A stretch of DNA of 64,000 nt from Palaemon carinicauda (GCF_036898095.1 NC_090765.1:38960947-39024946); one strand, 5' to 3'. Positions 51,187-64,000 are shown, numbered from the stretch's first letter. A program made the numbers and translations. The notes: generated by a model not told the origin, from the sequence alone.

Positions 51187-51434
51187 TAAGTGTCAGAAAT
51201 TGAAAATTGCCAATTTTCAATCGCGAATTACTCGGTAAATATAATAGCTAGGAGTTTCATATTTGTTATAAATAGTAGCAAATTTTATGCAGAACACAGT
51301 TAACCTAAAATATTTTCGATACGATGCACAGTTTTTTGGCATGTGATGTACAAGGATAAAACCCGCGAAAAATAAAATAAAACTATTTTGTCCCAAATTG
51401 GCGCTTGGCATGTTTCTCAACTGAAAGACTCTTA
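51187..51434. other. Sequence unique to copy 2, left of the MITE
   Basis: About 245 bp starting GTGTCAGAAATTGAAAATTG with no counterpart in copy 1, where CGACTATA runs almost directly into CTTATGG. Either it was deleted from copy 1 or it is a separate insertion; no terminal structure seen. Confidence 0.6.
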
Positions 51435-51656
51435 GGGCCCGGCCAGACCTAGCGCGGCTAGCGGGGAGGTTAGCGGCAAGAGGTTCCAGCTGATAATTGA
51501 AACCTTAAGTATCTTATGTAGGTGGCCAGATAGGAGGCGCGAGGCTTCCCGCGACTCCTATCTGGCCACCTACATAAGATACCTAAGGTTTCAATTTGCC
51601 GCCATTACCTCTAGTCGCTAACCTCGCCGCTAGCCGCGCTTGGTCTGGCCGAGCCC
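51435..51656. mobile_element. Palindromic MITE, PIF/Harbinger-like
   Basis: A 222-bp fold-back: the left end GGGCCCGGCCAGACCTAGCG pairs with the right end CGCGCTTGGTCTGGCCGAGCCC. The inner part is also a near-perfect palindrome around CGCGAGGCTTCCCGCG (AGGTGGCCAGATAGGAG against CTCCTATCTGGCCACCT). It is flanked by TTA at 51432-51434 and 51657-51659; a 3-bp TWA duplication and GGG/GGC termini are typical of PIF/Harbinger elements. No coding capacity. Absent from copy 1 (near 27575). GC-rich in an AT-rich background. Confidence 0.88.
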
Positions 51657-51873
51657 TTATGGAATTAGCCGGGTGTTTTGGTCAAATGTGGAATGATGAC
51701 AATTTAATTTAAATTTAGCATAAACAAAATTGTCAGAATTTATATAAGTAGAGAAATACAGTTCACGCAATTTGAAAGAAAATTTGTCATTTGGGATCCA
51801 TCATGAATAGAGTTTATTAGACATCGAAATATATAGATATTGGTGACATTGATGGTAAACAATCAAAATATAG

Positions 51874-51876
<3 letters not shown>

Positions 51877-51925
<49 letters not shown>
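51877..51925. repeat. (GA)n microsatellite, copy 2
   Basis: Shorter allele-like counterpart of 27801-27873. Confidence 0.95.
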
Positions 51926-51927
<2 letters not shown>

Positions 51928-52226
51928 TTAATGAGTAGGTAGTGAAATATATTTGGGTAGGGAAGTAACAATTTTAAAGAAGATTACTAATATTTCTTAT
52001 ATCCCCCTTGCAATTTTTACCCTCGTATCAGAATTAATGTAGGTAATTATACTTAATACATGAAAGAATTGTGTTTTTTCCTTTGACATGACAATTTATG
52101 AGGACTAGAATCTGTCATGAGAATAAAACCTGATGAATAAATTTAATTTTTTTTCCAGTATTTTGACATTTTGATTGAAGGTAGAGACTGACCGCTAGGA
52201 AATCTAGAATATTTGCGAAACAAATT

Positions 52227-52334
<108 letters not shown>

Positions 52335-53115
52335 GTTTTCAAATATGCATGTATATAAGAGTCTAGAAATATCTAACAGCTGTTTCACTATCAGAATACA
52401 TAATCTGGATCAGTATTGTAACTATCAGATGCAAATTTAGGTTCAATTATTTGTAGATGGACAACATTGCTTTTGAAGAGGTAATTCATCGTAATAAGTG
52501 AAATATGTAGAATTTTCAACAAAATCCTCAATTTAAGGAAAAAAATAGTTCGGAAATCTCCTTGTTAGATGGCGCCACTAGCTTTACTAGGCAGGTAAAA
52601 CAAGAATTCTAAAATCCCAAGTGAGAAGTTTCCTTTCTCCTTGTTTTCTTTTAGTTGTTGACTGGAGTAATGGAAGTCTTGGTAAGTCATTTCAAAAGTT
52701 TCAGTGGTAGTGAGTGGTCACCATCGTCTTCCAAAAGGTCATAAGGTTGGTGGGTGTTTCTGTATGTGAAATATTTGTTTAAGGTTCTTAGATTTTATAG
52801 AGGGGTGATCTCAAGAAATTGAGTTTAAATAGATTAATTTTATTATTGTAACTACTGGATTCGAATGCAATAGTGCCAAGTGTTAGGTATTCAAATTTGT
52901 TGTAATAGGTGTTAGAATTTATAATATATTTTCCACGTCCCTATGAAAAATTTATCGCCGTGTTATAAGGAACGCAGTTAGCTTGAGTGTTTATAAATAA
53001 AGGGGAGTATTGTAACTTACTTTGATGGCTGCTATTCCGGTCCCATACAGCAGGGGAACCCCACTCTCTACAGGACCTCCACTGTCGTTTTACCTTATTT
53101 GTTCAGAGTATTTAA

Positions 53116-53314
53116 AGTTTCATATCCCGTATTGTTCATTTACTGTTAAATCGTCTCTGTCAAAGGACTCATGAAATAAGAAAGTCTTCAGTTTCCTCTT
53201 GAAATCCTTAATGTCTTCAATCATTCGAATGTTTCGTGGAAGCTTATTATGTTGTCTCGGGGCCGTATATTTGAAGGCTTTGGAGCCTAAAGTAAACATA
53301 AATCTAGGTTCCAA
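53116..53314 (-). pseudogene. LINE ORF2 C-terminal fragment, copy 2
   Basis: Counterpart of 29119-29317: FMFTLGSKAFKYTAPRQHNK, then LPRNIRMIEDIKDFKRKLKT. AAPRLYNKLP in copy 1 reads TAPRQHNKLP here, a change away from the LINE consensus. Confidence 0.62.
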
Positions 53315-55509
53315 CAGTTTGAAGCTGATTATAATTTAATGAAGTGCCAATTCTTATGCATTAGTTTAATGTGTTTAAATTTATACCATATTTTAAAGTT
53401 TCAATGAAAACTTTTCCGGCGTGGTACAAAGAACGCAATTTATGTAGTCTTGGGTATATGCCTCAAGACCGTAGTATGCTCTAATCTAGCAATCTTTGCG
53501 CAGTGTGAATATTGTATCCAATGAGGGCTTACGGGGGTGCGATTAATAGTTTAGAACTTTCTAATGTAGGTACATCACCTTCATCGCAATCTCGAAAAAA
53601 GACCGGCCTAGATTAAAGCATACTATAGCTTTAAAACCGTAGCAAATACCCATAAGTGTCTCATACCGTTTCAGTTTTCTTTAAAAACATAAGTTTTTAT
53701 TGGGTAAAACTGGCACCTTGTCTGTTACAATCTTATATTTTCACTAGTTTTATGGAGCAATAGTGAATAGTTTGTTATTTATAATGTATATATCTAAAAA
53801 CAAATTTTATTCTACTCTATTTTCAGTTTATAAACCCTATCGGTTATTTCGAATCGCTCTCATTTGCGAGGTAGTATTTTGGAAAACCTACCACGGGTAA
53901 TTACAGATCCTTAGCAATGGCTGTGCGATGACCTTGTTAGCAATTAACATCATGTAACCTTAAATTAACCATATGTAACTCGATTAATGCTATTGAATGG
54001 CTTAGAAGCAAACTAGGGACAAGACAATTAAATCAGACATGATTCACATAAGCTTGGAAATTTAAAAAAAAAATCAAGTCCGTTATTTAGTTTTGGAGAG
54101 TTTTACTGAGTGTGCGATGTTTGCATTTGTTTTAGGCTAGTGTTCTGTATTTTGCAGGATGTAAGTTACCTGGCCTTAACTAAGATTTAATATTTATGCG
54201 AAAGTTTCCGGATTTAAGCCATAGTTCCCCCTCCGTTTCAGTTCCAGCATGACCAGTTAAGATTTCTCCAAAATGGAAGTTTAAGCTTTCTAAATTTAAA
54301 TGTATTTTCTTCTGTTTTGGTAAGCTTTGAAGTCCGTTCAGTATTCAAATTAGCTATTGTTGCTCACGAGTTCAAATATCCCCAGAATGACCCACTTGAT
54401 TGGCTTGCGCTGCTCACCCATGTACCGCTTGCTAGAATAGCGGAGCAATGTGTATTTGCGAGCTTAGTGAACCACGATGGAGCAAAAAGAATTTTTGGAA
54501 TGCGATATAAGCTATAGGTAATTATATTTTAAGTGACCAACGTGGATGGCGTTCACAGCGCATCCATGTACCGCTTTCTAGAACAGGAGCAGTTAGATTG
54601 TTTGAACAAAGCTAGCCACAGCAGATTTGAACAAAGCTAGCCACAGCAGAACAAATCCCATCTTGGGGACAAGATGTGAATTGTAACTTAATTTCCCGCC
54701 ACCTGCATGAACCAAGTATTTCTCGAAGTTAATTATGCATTATTGCTGCAAATCGCTTTTTTTCCGGTGTTTCCTAAACCAAGATTCTGGCTTTCCGCTG
54801 GGATCCCCATAATTATTGTGGAGGGGATAAGGCTAGGAAAATTCGTGTACGGGAGGCTTGTATCCAATATTCATGGATAAAAATTGTTAAAACATTGGTA
54901 TAATTTTTTTTCATGCATTAGGCTGAAATTAAAGTATATATACGCTCCACGGTTAGATTGAGTAGGCATGTATTATACTAAATAAATTGCGCGTCTGCTA
55001 ACTGGTTTGTGCTTTCGACTTTAAAAGTTACTGATGAAATATATGGAGCGTTTATGCTATTTTAGTTTAGAGAAAATTTAATGTTAATTATAATAGTTGA
55101 TAGTTTAGGAATGTACAAGGGTTTGTTTGGTTCACTTATCACGGTAGTCACTACTAGATCTTCGCAGCATCTGTTCTTTCTACCCCTATCTGCGCCAATT
55201 TAAACTTGCTATACCTTCGTCACCGCTTCCTTTATATTTTATCTAGTATCAGCAGGTGCGATGAACGGCATCTTAGTCCCCAACGATGGTCCCTTAGCTC
55301 AAACTTATGTACCCAAAGCCAGCAGTGTAGCGTAGCCTGCTATTCACAATAAATTTTTACAAAGACGTGAATTAGAGTGTAAGTGTTTATCCAGACTCCA
55401 TGAAACCTTTACTCATACTAGAGAAATTCAAATTTGTCAACATTTGTGTATTTAAAGTATTAGCTTTAAAGTTTAGTTGATGGAAAGTCATATTTTGAGT
55501 AGTTTTTAA

Positions 55510-55512
<3 letters not shown>

Positions 55513-55589
<77 letters not shown>

Positions 55590-55590
55590 C
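55513..55590. repeat. (CT)n microsatellite, copy 2
   Basis: Longer counterpart of 31525-31569, ending in a CTCGCTCTG variant. Confidence 0.95.
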
Positions 55591-56554
55591 TGCATGTTTG
55601 GCTACGTTTATTCAAACCATTCTGTAATTATAATTTCAAATTAACACTTGTATGAATTTTAATCGGCAGATAAGTAGACTATTGTTCCAATAACTTAATT
55701 ACACACCAGCTTACAAGTAAACTCTAGATAAGAAGCTTAAAGCTGGTAAAATAAGTTTTGTGAATAATTTTTTTTCTGGCCCCTGTGAATTAGCCTTTAG
55801 TTTTATTTTTAGTTACAGCCATGAATTCTGCTTCTGCAAAGTTAAAAAGCATTCGGCTTTTAGTATAAATTTCAAAAACTAGTTTGTCTATTCATTTAGG
55901 GGGTTACAGGTCTGGTAAATAATTTCTATAAGATTAAGAAAAAATGCATCAAATCAGCTTTTGGGCAAAATTGAATATTGCTTTAAGCTTGCTTTCAAAT
56001 TTGAATGGTTCTTGCAGAGGAATATAGTTTAGTCTACTGTACCTCTATTCCCTCTCTTGCTGTCCAACATCTTAACTGAACAGTGCAACTGCTAGGTGAA
56101 ATTTCCCATATTTGAGGGAGCTCCAAAACATTTCGCTCTAATGCGTAGGGCTATGTTGACTATTTAAATTCTAATTTATCAAACTGAAGCAAATGGCCTA
56201 AATTCGATAATCGACACATTTTTCTTCTTGAACAGAACAAAAGATTGAAACCGGCTGTAGAGAAGAATATTTGGCAAATTTTGTGCTTGAAAACTGCCTC
56301 AAAGCTTTTAAAGCTTACTCTGGGGTAAAGAAGCCAATATTTGAAGGGAGGGAGAGATGTTTTTATTTTTTTAGATTAGTTTAAGAAATTAAAAAGCCAG
56401 ATATTTATGACGAAAGAGAGGAAACTTAAGGAATTAAGTGTTTTGTGGAGAAAAGTATAAATAGAGGTCGAAAACAAAATATAACCTAAGTAATATACTA
56501 AATTGCACTAGCTTTCACTTGTAATTGGAAACTCTTAATTGGTAAACCGAAAAT

Positions 56555-57250
56555 GTCACCATCTCCTCCTACGCCTATTAACGAAGTGCCTCGATTAGAT
56601 TTCGCCAGTCCTCTATTTTGAGTTAATTCGATACTTCATTCATCATCTACTTCGCGCTTCATAGTCCTCAGCCATGTAGACCTGGGTTTTCCAAATCGTC
56701 TAGTGCCTTGGGGAACCCATCTGAACGTTTGGCGATCTATTCTCTTTGGGATTGTGAAGAGCAGGCCCAAGCCATCTCCATTTACCCCTTATGATCTCGT
56801 CCATATATGACGAGTAATCAATTAGTTTAATTTCTAATCCTATCCTGCCATTTAACTCCCAATATCCTTCTGAGGGCTTTGTTCTCAAATCTACTGATCT
56901 ATTGGAAATTTTCATTCATACCATGACTCGGGTCCATATACTAACACCAATCTCTCTAAACTGATATATAGCATGGTTTTTACATGGAATTTCAGGCGAT
57001 TTGATTTCCAAATTTTACTTATCCATTGTATAATTTGCTTTTTTCAATCTTTCATTACTCATTCTAAAGATCCTATATCAGATCTTAGTTCTTACATTCT
57101 TAAATGAGTCCACATATTCAATTCTGGCAAGCAAGCATTGCAAATCCTGTGGTATTCTGCTAACAAGGACAGCATCATCAGCATACTCTAGGTCTGTTAA
57201 TTTCCTATGACCAATCCAGTCCACTCCTTCTCCAAAACCGAAAAGATAGG
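56555..57250 (-). pseudogene. Decayed LINE RT fragment, copy 2
   Basis: Counterpart of 32530-33350. The catalytic box is an intact YADD (57174-57185), whereas copy 1 has YADN. About 95 bp around 57125 is missing relative to copy 1. KWRWLGPALHNPKE (56700-56915) is conserved. Confidence 0.72.
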
Positions 57251-60200
57251 CAATCAAAACCTCCTCAAGATACTAGACATTTTATGGCATGTAGGCTTTA
57301 GGAAATGCTGTTAGTTCAGTTGAGTATGTCATTGATAAAATTTCATACGGATTTCTTGGTCTTTTTAAGAGACTCCGTTCAAAATTAGTAATTGATATTT
57401 TGCTAGATGGTCGATTCTCAACCAGCTTGACTGGTATTAGTTTGTTTCGTTATGGAGTGAACCTTATGAATTTTGAACTCTGGACAGTGCCATAGGGGAA
57501 ATCCAGAATTGCCTATATTAATTTGACAGGTAGTTGTATGGGTGGGATGAAATGTGTAGCTAAAGGTTGTCTACAGGTCAGACTGAGGTGTAATCTCGGC
57601 ATTGCCATATGAGTAATTGAACTAGAGATAAACTTACTGGTTTTTGGTTTTCGTTGGAAACGGATTTTGTTCAATTTGTTTCTCTTAGTTTCCAGTGTTT
57701 CCACTGGGGCTATTGTTCGTGTTTGGTATTTTTAGGTTTGTGGGATCTTACAGACGGAGAGGCTGATTGATGAATGTTGAGCTACAATACTTACCTTCAA
57801 TGGTTGCTTTAGAATAAGAATTTTATTTGTGGAGTTCATTCTTTATAGGAATATTGGTGTTGGCGAAGAAGGTACGTATGTTTTTGGGAAGCTGTTTTAG
57901 CCAGCTACTTTAAAGTTCCCTTTTATAATTCCAGGTCTAGGACGAAGTCGAGGTGCAGGATATCACACTGGTTCTTTTGGAGTCTTTAAGGATGTTTTTA
58001 CCCAATGCTTGACAGGATGAAATCATGAGCTTGGAATATAGTTAAAAGAAAACCAAATCGTAATGACCGACTTCTGAAGATGGCAGTTCTGAAAGCACAC
58101 CTGTTATCTTCAGTGTAGATTTAGAATAGTAAAGATGCACTGATACCATTGGAGTTCTTTCCTGATGTCTTGTTTCAAGTGGAAATGTAATAATTGTATG
58201 TTTTAACAATAAACTAGTACTTATTGTTCATCAAACTAAGTTTTGTTTAACCTGTTTTTCTTGGAACCAAATAAAACTTGATCAGCGCTGCAAGGCCATA
58301 GTGCAAACACCACAGAGGTCTGCACAACTTTTCATAGCACAGGTGCTGACTGGTTTTGTCAAAAGTTACTTTGGTTACTTTGAAATAATAATTTGCATTG
58401 CTGACAATGGTTCACGGGTCTTGTTTCCTAATTTTCTGTAATGCTCCTAAAGTCAAAATTATTAAATTCATAAATGGAGTAGGTTGTAAACTGTAACTGA
58501 AATTATGGATTGCCATTGGATACTGTTATCAGACAGTGACAATATACCCGATGTTTTGTGGTGTCAAGTTCTGAAGTTTAATTCACTCTTGAGCCTTGAG
58601 TTTTTAGTGTTTTTGCCCGGTTGTCTTGTGCTTTAAAATCTTATTCTTTGGTACATTATTTCAGAGGGTGATGTATGTCTGGATAGAGCTATAAAGTTAA
58701 ATGGATTAGTAATCCAGGTCTGTATTGATGTTTCTATGATGGGTAAATGATTTAGAAAAGTGATTTGAAGACATGGTTAGTTAAGATTTGTCATTTTGAC
58801 CTATTATCTTATTAAAGTCTAGGATAGCTTATGAAAGAGTAGTTTAGTGTCTTATAAAACTGAAAAAGCGGTTATATATATTGGGTTATTTTTTTTTTTA
58901 ATATTCCACTAAATTTTATATAACATTGATAGACCTCTGGTTACTTTTGGTTAAGCAGTAAAGTGGTTTTTATTTAAAGAAATTTTATATACCGCATGAA
59001 AATGTAAGAAAGTAATTTATATATTGCATGAAAATGGAATAAAGTAATTTATATACAGCATGAAAATGTTATGCAAGACGAGGTTGCTAAGAAAACTCTT
59101 CGTTAGTGAATATCCATTGTTGTGAGTTTGCTCCCGTGTTAACTTTGTTGGGTATTAGGACGAGTCAGAATATTTTTAACCGTAGACCTCATTCAATTCT
59201 AATCAAACAAGTAGGTAATTTCTCCAATACATTATAATTTTATTTAATAAGACCAGTATTATATTCATAATAAAAAAAATAACGGACCCTTACTTAAGAA
59301 CAGCTGATGGATAAAGTAAAAAGGCAAAATGAATGTAACAAGCCCAGTTGTATGAAAGTCCTCAATTATTCTGCTGCTGCTGCAAAAAAAAAAAAGTAAC
59401 ATATTGCACTTTTCTATTTTACTATATCTAATAAAAAAAACCTGCCCTAGTGGGATGATCTTTGGGCAGAGTCGCTGCCCCAATTTAATCCTAGATAAGG
59501 AACATTTAAAATGTGGGGAAATGGCATTTCACGTAGGCCTGTATATTTGGTATTAAAGGAAAGCGAAATTGAACTGAGCAGCTAAACTACGTTAATGGTT
59601 ATCTACTCTTATGGGTTTATGTACTTTTTTACCGTCAAGAGGAAAATACTTGTATTCGAAAGAAATGACAGTAATGAACTTTGTTATTCATATTTTTTTT
59701 TTCAAATTCTGACATCTAATACTCGTATGAGTTCTGAAGTCCCATTATCTTTACTGTTCAAAGATTCAGTTTGAGATAAAATGTCTCTTTAAATCGACAT
59801 GCTAGGCTAAATTGGGACTATTTAGAAAAAGTCAGTTAACATCATGGTTTAAAAAAAAAAGGCACAGCAGGTAGGTTTAGACGACCTCTCCCGAATTTAA
59901 GTTGCGTTAACGTAATAAAAGCTTGTTTAATATTAGTTGCAGAAAGTAAAGAAAATAAAACCTAGACTATTGTAGCCTCCGGCTGGTTTTGAGTCATTTA
60001 ATCCATGTTTAGTAAAAGACCAAAGGTAACTACGAAGTATGCTCTTTATATTTGCATTACGAAAGGGAAAAAATCAGTTAAGCTTTACTCCGTACTAAAA
60101 TTATAGCTCAAATTGACTGATTTTAAGAATATTAATTAATTTAATGGTCGACAAAATTAATCAATATCGATATAGAAAGATTTGTAAATGGTAGTCAATC

Positions 60201-60530
60201 TTATGACCTATTCTTTCATCCAGACAACCATATAATACTCCAAGTCCGGCAGTTTCCTTATGGCTTATAAGACGAGCTGGATGTATGTTGGCCATTGCAT
60301 AATTCTCAACTAAGTCGTAGGCTATATCTTTAAACATTAACTCCGTTCCCGCTTTCTCTCTCAACTATTTGCCGTCGAAATTCTTAACTAAATAGCGTAG
60401 CTACTGGGAGTGCTAATATTTTATTTTGCCGTTGAATGGTTTCCAAGGCTACAGTGCTGTTATATAGCCCGAATTCCCAAATAGTCTCCGGATTGTCACC
60501 ATTTGTGTGTTGACGTTTTCTTCGTTTTGA

Positions 60531-60534
<4 letters not shown>

Positions 60535-60620
<86 letters not shown>
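60535..60620. repeat. (CT)n microsatellite, copy 2
   Basis: Longer counterpart of 36592-36649. Confidence 0.95.
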
Positions 60621-60624
<4 letters not shown>

Positions 60625-60926
60625 AATGACCACGGCAGTCGCACCTTTACCCAATTCTCACATAACAGATAACAATTAGCTTCTAATATAATCTAGTCTT
60701 ATCTATGTCGCCTATCCGTTCTCAATTCATAAATTAAACGCTTGAAGCTGCCCGACCTTCGTGGGTCAACAGTTCGTCGATATTTCAACAGCATATCCTT
60801 ATAAACTAAGTTTGAAACATTTGTTATTGGACGTTAACATGTTAGACTGAAAGAATAGGCTATACTACTAAATCGATCAAGATCTTTTCAGTACTTGGGT
60901 ATTGCACAGAAAATATCAAACCCGTT

Positions 60927-60948
60927 TTTTTTTTTTTTTTTTTTTTTT
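60927..60948. repeat. Poly-T run
   Basis: About 22 T, against about 8 T at the matching place in copy 1 (about 36977). Confidence 0.85.
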
Positions 60949-61948
60949 CACATCGAGCACACTCGATGAGTCATTAATTTATCTTGGGTAAACTGGGGAA
61001 GAGTGAGCAAGAATGAGGTTCGAGAATTGTAAACATAGGAATTTACAAACTGGTGGTCGATGGTATTTGATTATGACGTTAATATTTGGCAGTCGTATTA
61101 GTTTGTGTTGACGGTCAACTTTTGAATTGGGGCACTGGTGAGGGGAGTGATGGGAGTTTTTCGTCGTTAGTAGCTCTTGAGTTTTCGTTCAAATCTTTAG
61201 CTGTATAACTAACCCCTACACATTCAGATGCGGCAACTTAAATTTATTTGAAATGTACAACCTCGTGTACCCCTAAAGTCCATGGGAAATCGAAAAAGAT
61301 GTGGCTGAGTACAACAAATTGCAAATTTGTTATTGCATGAACACTTGTACTAATGGGACAAATTAAACCATTTGAAAACTGTAATTTCCACTTTTAACCT
61401 ATTCGGTAACACTTTTTTTTTCATATTTAGATTTTTGTCGAAAGCAGTGACTCCTACGCGGGAAAGAGGTAGGCTTACAGACAAAAGAAATAAATTATTT
61501 TTTCCCAAAGTGTTTGCTCTAAAGTTGAAACTATTTCGCAATCAATCTCAAAATTATAATATGGATTATAAAATAGGGAAAATTCGAATTTTTCGCTGTA
61601 AAATTGTATAGAGTTAGTCTTGTGACATATTTCTTCATCTTTACATGCTAATATTTTGCACAGAAGACGCTTAAAATGAAGTATACCCAATTCCAAGGCC
61701 ATGCGAGATAGAGGAAAATTATGGATTCTCTCAAATTAGCCTAAATTAATTTGTGCTATTGCGTGAATATTTTGTTACGACCTTTATGAACACAGTAAAT
61801 ATATTGATTTATTTGAGGTTTTCTGACATCTTGTCATGTGAAAATAAATTTTGCCCTCTTTAATTTTCATAATCATATTCAAAATGGCTTTCTAATTTTC
61901 GAATATACTGATTGCTTATCAATAGGAACATATTTAGAATGAATTAAT

Positions 61949-62430
61949 TTCAGGCATGGAATCATTAACTACTACAGTAACCTGGATTAAATTAAACCAC
62001 TTAATATCTAGATGATTTTTTTAAATTGGTTGTAATAGATGTAAGGTAACCTGTGACAAACATCAAGGAGCGGATAGAAATATAACGATAATAAAAACTA
62101 CTATCACTAAAGCTCAAAATACATAAACGAACTAAGTAAGATATGTTCGGTGTCTTCATCTATCAAAGTTAACTCAAGTGCTTGCTTGACACTCCTCACT
62201 AAAATTCGTCTATGCGTTTAACATGGACAGTATGATCTCACGAAAGCCTTTGTATTTCCATCTGATGACTTTCAGTAAGGCATCAGGAGCATAGTGTAAG
62301 GAATTTATTTATTTTTTTATTATAGCCCAAACTATCATGTTTAATATGACTTTCTTAACCAGACTAGAGTTTGCTAATAAAACACGAAAAGGGTGATATT
62401 TATTCTTTTAACATCAAAACTACTCAAACT
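61949..62430 (+). repeat. Left part of the inverted-repeat arm, copy 2
   Basis: Matches the beginning of the left arm at 37948-38428, keeping CTTGCTTGACACTCCTCACT that copy 1 lacks. The arm is interrupted by the LINE fragment and resumes at 63913. Confidence 0.85.
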
Positions 62431-63912
62431 CTGGAATGAATTAACTAGGTGTGTAGAAGGACTGGGTAGAAGGAATTATGTAGTTGTCATGGGTGACTTA
62501 AATGCTAGAGTGGGCGCTGGAGAGGTAGAAGGTGTCATTGGGAAGTATGGCGTACCAGGTGAAAATGAGAGTGGTGAGAGACTGGTAGATGTGTGTTGAA
62601 CAAGAGATGGTAATAAGTGCTAGCTTTTTTAAAAAGAAAGATAAAAATAAGTATACATGGGTAAGAGTGGCAAATGGAAGAGTAGTAGAAAGGGCATTAA
62701 TGGATTGTGTTGGTAACTAAAAGAATGTTTGGAAGATTGAAAGACGTGCACGTGTTTAGGGGTATGGCTAACGGTATGTCTGATCATTTTTTGGTGGAAG
62801 GAAAATTAGTTGTAGCAAAAGAGTGGGGGAATAGAGTGGGTGGATGTAAAAGGGAGCTAGTGAGGGTTGAAGAGCTAATAAAACCGGGGGTAAAAAGTAA
62901 ATATCAGGAAAGGTTGAAAATGGCATATGACGAGGTGAGAGTAAGAGAAACTGGTAATTTAGAGGAGGAGTGGAAGTTAGCAAAAGAAAATTTTGTTCGG
63001 ATTGCAAGTGATGTATGTGGCAAGAAGGTGGTTGGAGGAAGCATGAGGAAGGGCAGTGAATGGTGGAATGAAGGAGTGAAGGTAAAAGTGGAAGAGAAAA
63101 AGAGGGCTTTTGAAGAATGGCTGCAGAGTAATAGTATAGAGAAGTATGAAAAATATAGAGAGAAAAAGGTGGAAGTAAAGCGCAAGGTACGTGAGGCAAA
63201 GAGGGCAGCTGACCTGAGGTGGGGTCAGGGACTGGGTCAGTCATATGAAGAGAATAAGAAGTAGTTTTGGAAAGAAGTGGAGAGAGTAAGGAAGGCCGGC
63301 GCAAGAATTGAAGAGACAGTGAAAGATGGAAATGGAAGGTTGTTAAAAGGAGAGGAGGCAAGGAAAAGGTGGGCGGAATATTTTGAAAGTTTACTGAATG
63401 TTGAGGATAATAGGGAGGCAGATATAATTGCTGTTGCAGGTGTTGAGGTGCCAGTGATGGGAGATTACAATAGAGGAAGTGAGGAGAGCACTAGATGAAA
63501 CGAGAGTAGGAAAAGCATCTGGTATGGATGATGTGAAAGCTGAGATGTTAAAGGAAGGGAGTGTGACTGTACTTGAATGGTTGGTGAGATTGTTTAATAT
63601 GTGTTTTGTGTTGTCAATGGTACCAGTAGATTGGGTCTGTGCATGTATTGTACCACTATATAAGGGTAAGGGAGATGTGCATGAGTGTTGTAATTCAAGA
63701 GGTATTAGTTTGTTGAGTGTAGTTGGAAAAGTGTATGGTAGAGTACTGATTAATAGGATTAAGGATAAAACAGTGAATGCAATCTTGGAAGTACAGGGTG
63801 GTTTTAGAAGAGGTAGGGGTTGTATGAATCAGATTTTTACAGTTAGGCAGATATGCGAGAAATATTTAGCAAAAGGTAAGGAAGTGTATGTTGCGTTTAT
63901 GGATCTGGAGAA
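62431..63912 (+). pseudogene. Internal LINE fragment (endonuclease to RT start)
   Basis: Same family as 41880-44745 but covering a more 5' part: NYVVVMGDLNARVGAGEVEG (endonuclease, 62460-62530), a frameshift near 62600, NKYTWVRVANGRVVERALMD (about 62650), GMSDHFLVEGKLVVAKE with SDH (about 62775), the basic linker, and RT through VAFMDLEK. It lacks both the 5' start and the 3' end. TAG at 63262-63264 is shared with the other copy (42394-42396). A deletion near 63463 breaks GDENEREITREE. It sits where about 200 bp of the duplicated segment (copy 1, 38429-38627) should be. Confidence 0.85.
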
Positions 63913-64000
63913 ATTTCCTGATAGGCGAGTTTGTCAGATAGGAATGGCACTGCACACTCGAAGAGGTCTCGTGGTTTCTATGCAATACAACTCTTTCATA
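63913..64000 (+). repeat. Duplicated segment resumes after the LINE fragment
   Basis: TTTCCTGATAGGCGAGTTTG to the window end is nearly identical to 38627-38712 in copy 1, with one extra CT near the end. Confidence 0.92.

Noticed and set aside
54317..54517. 66-codon frame in copy 2 (FKLAIVAHEFKYPQNDPLDW) as a small gene
   Set aside because: The matching region of copy 1 (about 30370-30530) has deletions and stops, no domain is recognised, and there is no splice or promoter context.

Overview
The window looks like nuclear DNA from a decapod crustacean (prawn, shrimp or crab; species not resolved). Three things point there: an arthropod-type bric-a-brac (bab) transcription-factor gene with introns, extreme microsatellite density (GA/CT, TA, AAT, CCT arrays of 50-100 bp every few kb), and non-LTR, DIRS and tRNA-SINE repeats of kinds I recognise from decapod genomes. 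The organism call is inference from memory of those families.

Layout. 1-5737: no coding exon recognised; repeat-rich, probably an intron of the bab gene. 5738-9875: the 3' half of a bab-like gene on the + strand in four exons (5738-5907, 6632-6868, 7587-7622, 8130-9875), carrying the pipsqueak DNA-binding domain, an AT-hook and a long Pro/Thr-rich and Gln-rich tail. The BTB domain expected upstream is not in the window. 9876 to about 12300: probable long 3'UTR with two exact Pumilio-type motifs and several AATAAA signals. 13518-16390: two adjacent minus-strand LINE pieces, one with recognisable reverse-transcriptase remnants. 16610-20665: a decayed but structurally near-complete DIRS-type tyrosine-recombinase retrotransposon bounded by inverted repeats. 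20666-26746: no gene seen, with two more LINE 3' ends.

26747 to about 41040 and 50313-64000 are two diverged copies of one segment. The second copy begins about 30 bp after a 500-N assembly gap (49782-50281), so it may be an uncollapsed alternative haplotype rather than a true tandem duplication. The copies differ by microsatellite length, small indels, a 222-bp palindromic Harbinger-like MITE present only in the second copy, and an internal LINE fragment that replaces about 200 bp of the second copy. The right end of copy 1 is a 3-kb inverted repeat built from two head-to-head decayed copies of a multicopy, uncharacterised invertebrate gene family. 41168-44745 holds a tRNA-derived SINE and a LINE with another LINE nested inside it. 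45860-48570 is a 135-bp-period minisatellite of about 20 units, and 49395-49618 a 56-bp x 4 array next to the gap.

Only the bab-like gene looks like a functional host gene. The rest is transposon remnant, satellite, or sequence in which I see nothing coding. Many long open frames here are by-products of repeats whose period is a multiple of three, or of dinucleotide runs.
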